From the NCBI GenBank assembly GCA_002298965.1, contig DBMN01000353.1, positions 1 to 15,067 of the forward strand: 15,067 nucleotides of DNA. Direction: 5' to 3'. The translations under genes were made by a program, and so were the position numbers. Positions 12,465 to 15,067 of this stretch are shown here, piece after piece. The DNA is from Rhizobiales bacterium UBA697. Its GTDB lineage: Bacteria > Pseudomonadota > Alphaproteobacteria > Rhizobiales > Ancalomicrobiaceae. The notes below the pieces were generated by a model, which was not told the DNA's origin, ran no database searches, and saw only the letters and a program-made list of their open reading frames with translations. Numbering within the stretch: position 1 is the stretch's first letter; every line of letters begins with the position of its first letter.

Positions 12465-14057
12465 ATGGCAGTCAGCGCCAACAGACTGGAACTCCTCCAG
12501 ATCGCCGATGCGGTCGCTCGCGAGAAGGTCATCGATCGCAAGATCGTTCTCGCCGCCATGGAGGACGCCATCCAGAAGGCCGCGCGCTCGCGTTACGGCT
12601 CCGAGACGGAAGTCCGCGCCGAGATCAACCCGAAGACCGGCGAGATCCGTCTGCAGCGCCTCCTCCAGGTGGTCGAAGACTTCCAGAACCCCTCGACCGA
12701 GATCCCGCTGGTCGACGCCCGCATGCGCAATCCCGACGCCCAGCCCGGCGACTGGATCGGCGAGCCGCTGCCGCCGATGGACTTCGGCCGCATCGCCGCC
12801 CAGTCGGCCAAGCAGGTCATCGTCCAGAAGGTCCGCGAGGCCGAGCGCGATCGCCAGTTCGACGAGTTCAAGGACCGCATCGGCGAGATCGTCAACGGCA
12901 CCGTCAAGCGCATCGAATACGGCAACGTGATCGTCGATCTCGGCCGCGGCGAGGCGATCATCCGCCGCGACGAGCTGATCCCGCGCGAAGCCTTCCGCAA
13001 CGCCGACCGCGTCCGCGCCTATGTCTACGACGTCCGCCGCGAGCAGCGCGGGCCGCAGATCTTCCTGTCGCGCACCCATCCCCAGTTCATGGCCAAGCTC
13101 TTCGCCCAGGAAGTGCCGGAGATCTACGACGGCATCATCGAGGTGAAGTCGGTCGCCCGCGATCCGGGCTCGCGCGCCAAGATCGCCGTCGTCTCGCGCG
13201 ACGGCTCGATCGACCCGGTCGGCGCCTGCGTCGGCATGCGCGGCAGCCGCGTCCAGGCGGTGGTGCAGGAGCTCCAGGGCGAGAAGATCGACATCATCCC
13301 GTGGTCGAACGACCCGGCGACCTTCATCGTCAACGCCCTGCAGCCGGCCGAAGTCTCCAAGGTCGTGCTCGACGAGGACGCCGGCCGCATCGAAGTGGTG
13401 GTGCCGGACGACCAGCTGTCGCTCGCCATCGGCCGCCGCGGCCAGAACGTCCGTCTCGCCTCGCAGCTGACCGGCTGGGACATCGACATCATGACGGAGG
13501 CCGAGGAATCGGAGCGCCGTCAGAAGGAGTTCGCCGAACGCACCGCCCTCTTCACGGAGGCGCTGGACGTCGACGAGGTCGTCGCCCAGCTGCTGGCCAC
13601 CGAAGGCTTCTCGACGGTCGAAGAGATCGCCTATGTCGGCGTCGACGAGATCGCCCGCATCGAGGGCTTCGACGAAGAGACCGCGGAAGAGATCCAGGCC
13701 CGCGCCAACTCGCATCTCGAGGCGCTCGAGGCCGCCCAGGACGTCGAACGCCGTGAACTCGGCGTCGAGGACGCCCTGCGCGAGGTGCCCGGCGTGACGA
13801 CGGCGATGATGGTCGCCCTCGGCAAGGACGGCATCAAGACGGTCGACGATCTCGCCGGCTGCGCCACCGACGATCTCGTCGGCTGGACCGAGCGCAAGAA
13901 CGGCGAAGTGGAGAAGCACGGCGGCACGCTGGACGGCTTCGAACTGAGCCGCGCCGAGGCCGAGGCCATCATCATGGCCGCGCGCGTCGCCGCCGGCTGG
14001 ATCGAGGCGCCGGTCGCCGACGCCGAGGAAGACGAGGCGGAGAGTGCCGACGACTGA
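12465..14057 (+). CDS. nusA: NusA, transcription elongation/termination factor
   Basis: A 530-residue RNA polymerase-binding factor that controls pausing, termination and antitermination. The order of domains is an N-terminal RNAP-binding domain (1-130, NRLELLQIADAVAREKVIDR at its start), S1 (about 137-202, IVNGTVKRIEYGNVIVDLG), KH1 (GMRGSR at 257-262, preceded by DPVGACV) and KH2 (IGRRGQNVRLASQLTGWDI, 322-340). Two C-terminal helix-hairpin-helix repeats follow (about 365-415 and 440-510), and an acidic tail ends in EEDEAESADD. The C-terminal repeats are the alphaproteobacterial/enterobacterial type that contact the alpha-subunit CTD. ATG 12465 has GGGAG 6 bases upstream. The ylxR start overlaps its 3' end by 14 bases. 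NusA may regulate this operon through the rimP leader. Confidence 0.98.
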   Translation: MAVSANRLELLQIADAVAREKVIDRKIVLAAMEDAIQKAARSRYGSETEVRAEINPKTGEIRLQRLLQVVEDFQNPSTEIPLVDARMRNPDAQPGDWIGEPLPPMDFGRIAAQSAKQVIVQKVREAERDRQFDEFKDRIGEIVNGTVKRIEYGNVIVDLGRGEAIIRRDELIPREAFRNADRVRAYVYDVRREQRGPQIFLSRTHPQFMAKLFAQEVPEIYDGIIEVKSVARDPGSRAKIAVVSRDGSIDPVGACVGMRGSRVQAVVQELQGEKIDIIPWSNDPATFIVNALQPAEVSKVVLDEDAGRIEVVVPDDQLSLAIGRRGQNVRLASQLTGWDIDIMTEAEESERRQKEFAERTALFTEALDVDEVVAQLLATEGFSTVEEIAYVGVDEIARIEGFDEETAEEIQARANSHLEALEAAQDVERRELGVEDALREVPGVTTAMMVALGKDGIKTVDDLAGCATDDLVGWTERKNGEVEKHGGTLDGFELSRAEAEAIIMAARVAAGWIEAPVADAEEDEAESADD

Positions 14058-14796
14058 GGCCGACGCCGCGCCGCTCGACGGCACGGCCGCGCACGAAGAC
14101 GGATCGTTCGACGGTCCGGCCGAATACGACGAGCGCCCCCCGAGGAAGGGGGACGTCTCGCGCACCTGCATCGTCTCGCGCGAGGTGATGCCGATCGCGG
14201 ATCTGATCCGCTTCGTCCTGGCCCCCGACGGTTCGGTGGTGCCGGATCTGAAGCGGGATCTGCCCGGTCGCGGGGTGTGGGTGGAGGCGACGCGGACGGC
14301 GGTCGAGAAGGCCGTCGCCAAACGCCTCTTCGCCCGCGGCCTCAGGGCGCAGGTGACGGTCGATCCCGGGCTGCCGGCCCTGATCGATCGGCTGATGGGT
14401 GAACAGGCGCTCGGGACATTCGGTCTCGCGCGCAAGGCGGGGCTGGTGGTGACCGGCTTCGCCAAGGTGGAAGCGGCGGTGGCGCGCGAGCGTCTCGTCT
14501 GTGTCGTCCATGCCGCGGAAGCGGGCGCGGACGGCATCAACAAGTTGACGGCGGCGCTGAGGCGCCGCTTCGGAGGAGAAGGCGGCTGTCCGGTCGTCCG
14601 AATCTTCGCCGGGCCCCAATTGGATTTGGCATTGGGGCGGTCGAATGTGATACATGCTGCGCTGCTTCACGGACGAGCGGCCGAAATCTTCCTCGAGCGC
14701 GCTTCGGCGCTCGGCCGGTACCGCGGCGAGGCGATCACGCGGGTACCGTCGAACGACGATAACGCTCAGACGAGCGGCACCGAGCCGCAGGAATGA
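14044..14796 (+). CDS. ylxR: YlxR-L7Ae fusion RNA-binding protein (DUF448)
   Basis: A 250-residue two-domain RNA-binding protein. Residues 39-105 are YlxR/DUF448: SRTCIVSREVMP, LIRFVLAPDGSVVPDL and LPGRGVWV are its diagnostic blocks. Residues 112-215 resemble the ribosomal L7Ae/YlxQ fold: GLARKAGLVVTGFAKVEAAV (127-146) and a KL-containing segment followed by LGRSNVIHAALLHGRAAEIF (197-216). In Firmicutes the two are separate genes, ylxR and ylxQ, at the same place between nusA and infB; alphaproteobacteria commonly carry them fused. The role is RNA or nucleoid binding and is not well defined. GTG 14044 overlaps nusA by 14 bases, with GAGG 7 bases upstream. The first ~38 and last ~20 residues are acidic or low-complexity. 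Confidence 0.92.
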   Translation: MPTTEADAAPLDGTAAHEDGSFDGPAEYDERPPRKGDVSRTCIVSREVMPIADLIRFVLAPDGSVVPDLKRDLPGRGVWVEATRTAVEKAVAKRLFARGLRAQVTVDPGLPALIDRLMGEQALGTFGLARKAGLVVTGFAKVEAAVARERLVCVVHAAEAGADGINKLTAALRRRFGGEGGCPVVRIFAGPQLDLALGRSNVIHAALLHGRAAEIFLERASALGRYRGEAITRVPSNDDNAQTSGTEPQE

Positions 14797-14803
14797 CGGG
14801 CAA

Positions 14804-15067
14804 ATGAACGACACGAACAGCTCCGGCGAGAAGACCCTGCACGTCGACGTCAAGAAGAAACTGACGTTGAAGCTGAAGACCGATGCGACGGTCCAGCAGA
14901 GCTTCAGTCACGGCCGCTCCAAGACGGTCGTCGTCGAGACGAAGAAGAAGCGCATCCTGAAGCCGGGCGAGGTCGAGCACGGCCACGCCCCGGTCCATGT
15001 CGCGCCCAAGCCGGTCGAGGCGCCCGCGCCGCGGCCGACGGTCGCCGCCGCACCGGCCCCCGTCCGC
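14804..15067 (+). CDS. infB: InfB, translation initiation factor IF-2 (5' end only)
   Basis: This is the first 88 codons of a frame that runs off the right edge. The N-terminus KTLHVDVKKKLTLKLK and then FSHGRSKTVVVETKKKR (residues 34-50) is the conserved opening of alphaproteobacterial IF-2, followed by the usual Pro/Ala/Val-rich linker from about residue 60. IF-2 is the GTPase that brings initiator fMet-tRNA to the ribosome; its G domain is outside the window. ATG 14804 lies 7 bases after the ylxR stop, with GACGGG close upstream. The K-L-K in LTLKLKTDATVQQ departs slightly from the common LTLKRPG form. The nusA-ylxR-infB order confirms the call. Confidence 0.95.
   Translation, partial: MNDTNSSGEKTLHVDVKKKLTLKLKTDATVQQSFSHGRSKTVVVETKKKRILKPGEVEHGHAPVHVAPKPVEAPAPRPTVAAAPAPVR

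Noticed and set aside
12411..14543. 710-codon open frame on the minus strand opposite nusA and ylxR
   Set aside because: It is a GC-rich mirror frame of clear + strand genes and shows no domain; the same applies to the other long minus-strand frames.

Overview
The window is GC-rich (roughly two thirds or more G+C by eye). Every well-supported gene lies on the + strand, and the genes are tightly packed. Gene order and protein sequences point to an alphaproteobacterium of the order Hyphomicrobiales (Rhizobiales): tsaB-rimI-fur/mur-plsC-miaB-phoH-ybeY-corC-lnt-praR/phrR-metK-trmB, followed by rimP-nusA-ylxR-infB. No plasmid, phage, CRISPR or insertion-sequence gene is recognisable. The genus cannot be fixed from this sequence.

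Bases 1-6410 hold a tRNA-modification, metal-regulation and lipid block. It contains the 3' end of tsaB (t6A), rimI (ribosomal protein acetyltransferase), a Fur-family regulator that looks like the manganese-type Mur/Fur, a PlsC-family acyltransferase, miaB (ms2i6A37), phoH, ybeY (rRNA processing) and corC (CBS protein). Several junctions are NTGA stop/start overlaps, which suggests translational coupling. Lnt, the apolipoprotein N-acyltransferase, follows at 6500-8140 and may belong with the CorC group.

Bases 8141-11116 hold praR/phrR (an XRE regulator), metK (SAM synthetase) and trmB (tRNA m7G46 methyltransferase). MetK makes the methyl donor used by TrmB and MiaB. The praR, metK and trmB spacers contain strong inverted repeats. 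No known SAM riboswitch was recognised upstream of metK.

Bases 11113-11603 are the outlier. This short stretch has much lower G+C and sits between two conserved housekeeping units. It has its own candidate promoter, a run of three stem-loops, a 62-residue helix-turn-helix gene and a strong intrinsic terminator. It is the best candidate here for something undescribed.

Bases 11633-15067 begin the rimP-nusA-ylxR-infB operon, which joins ribosome maturation, transcription elongation and translation initiation. Its leader has a promoter and a terminator-like hairpin that match the description of the known alphaproteobacterial rimP leader attenuator. rimP has no ATG or GTG at a sensible start position, so it probably begins at TTG or CTG. 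infB runs off the right edge.
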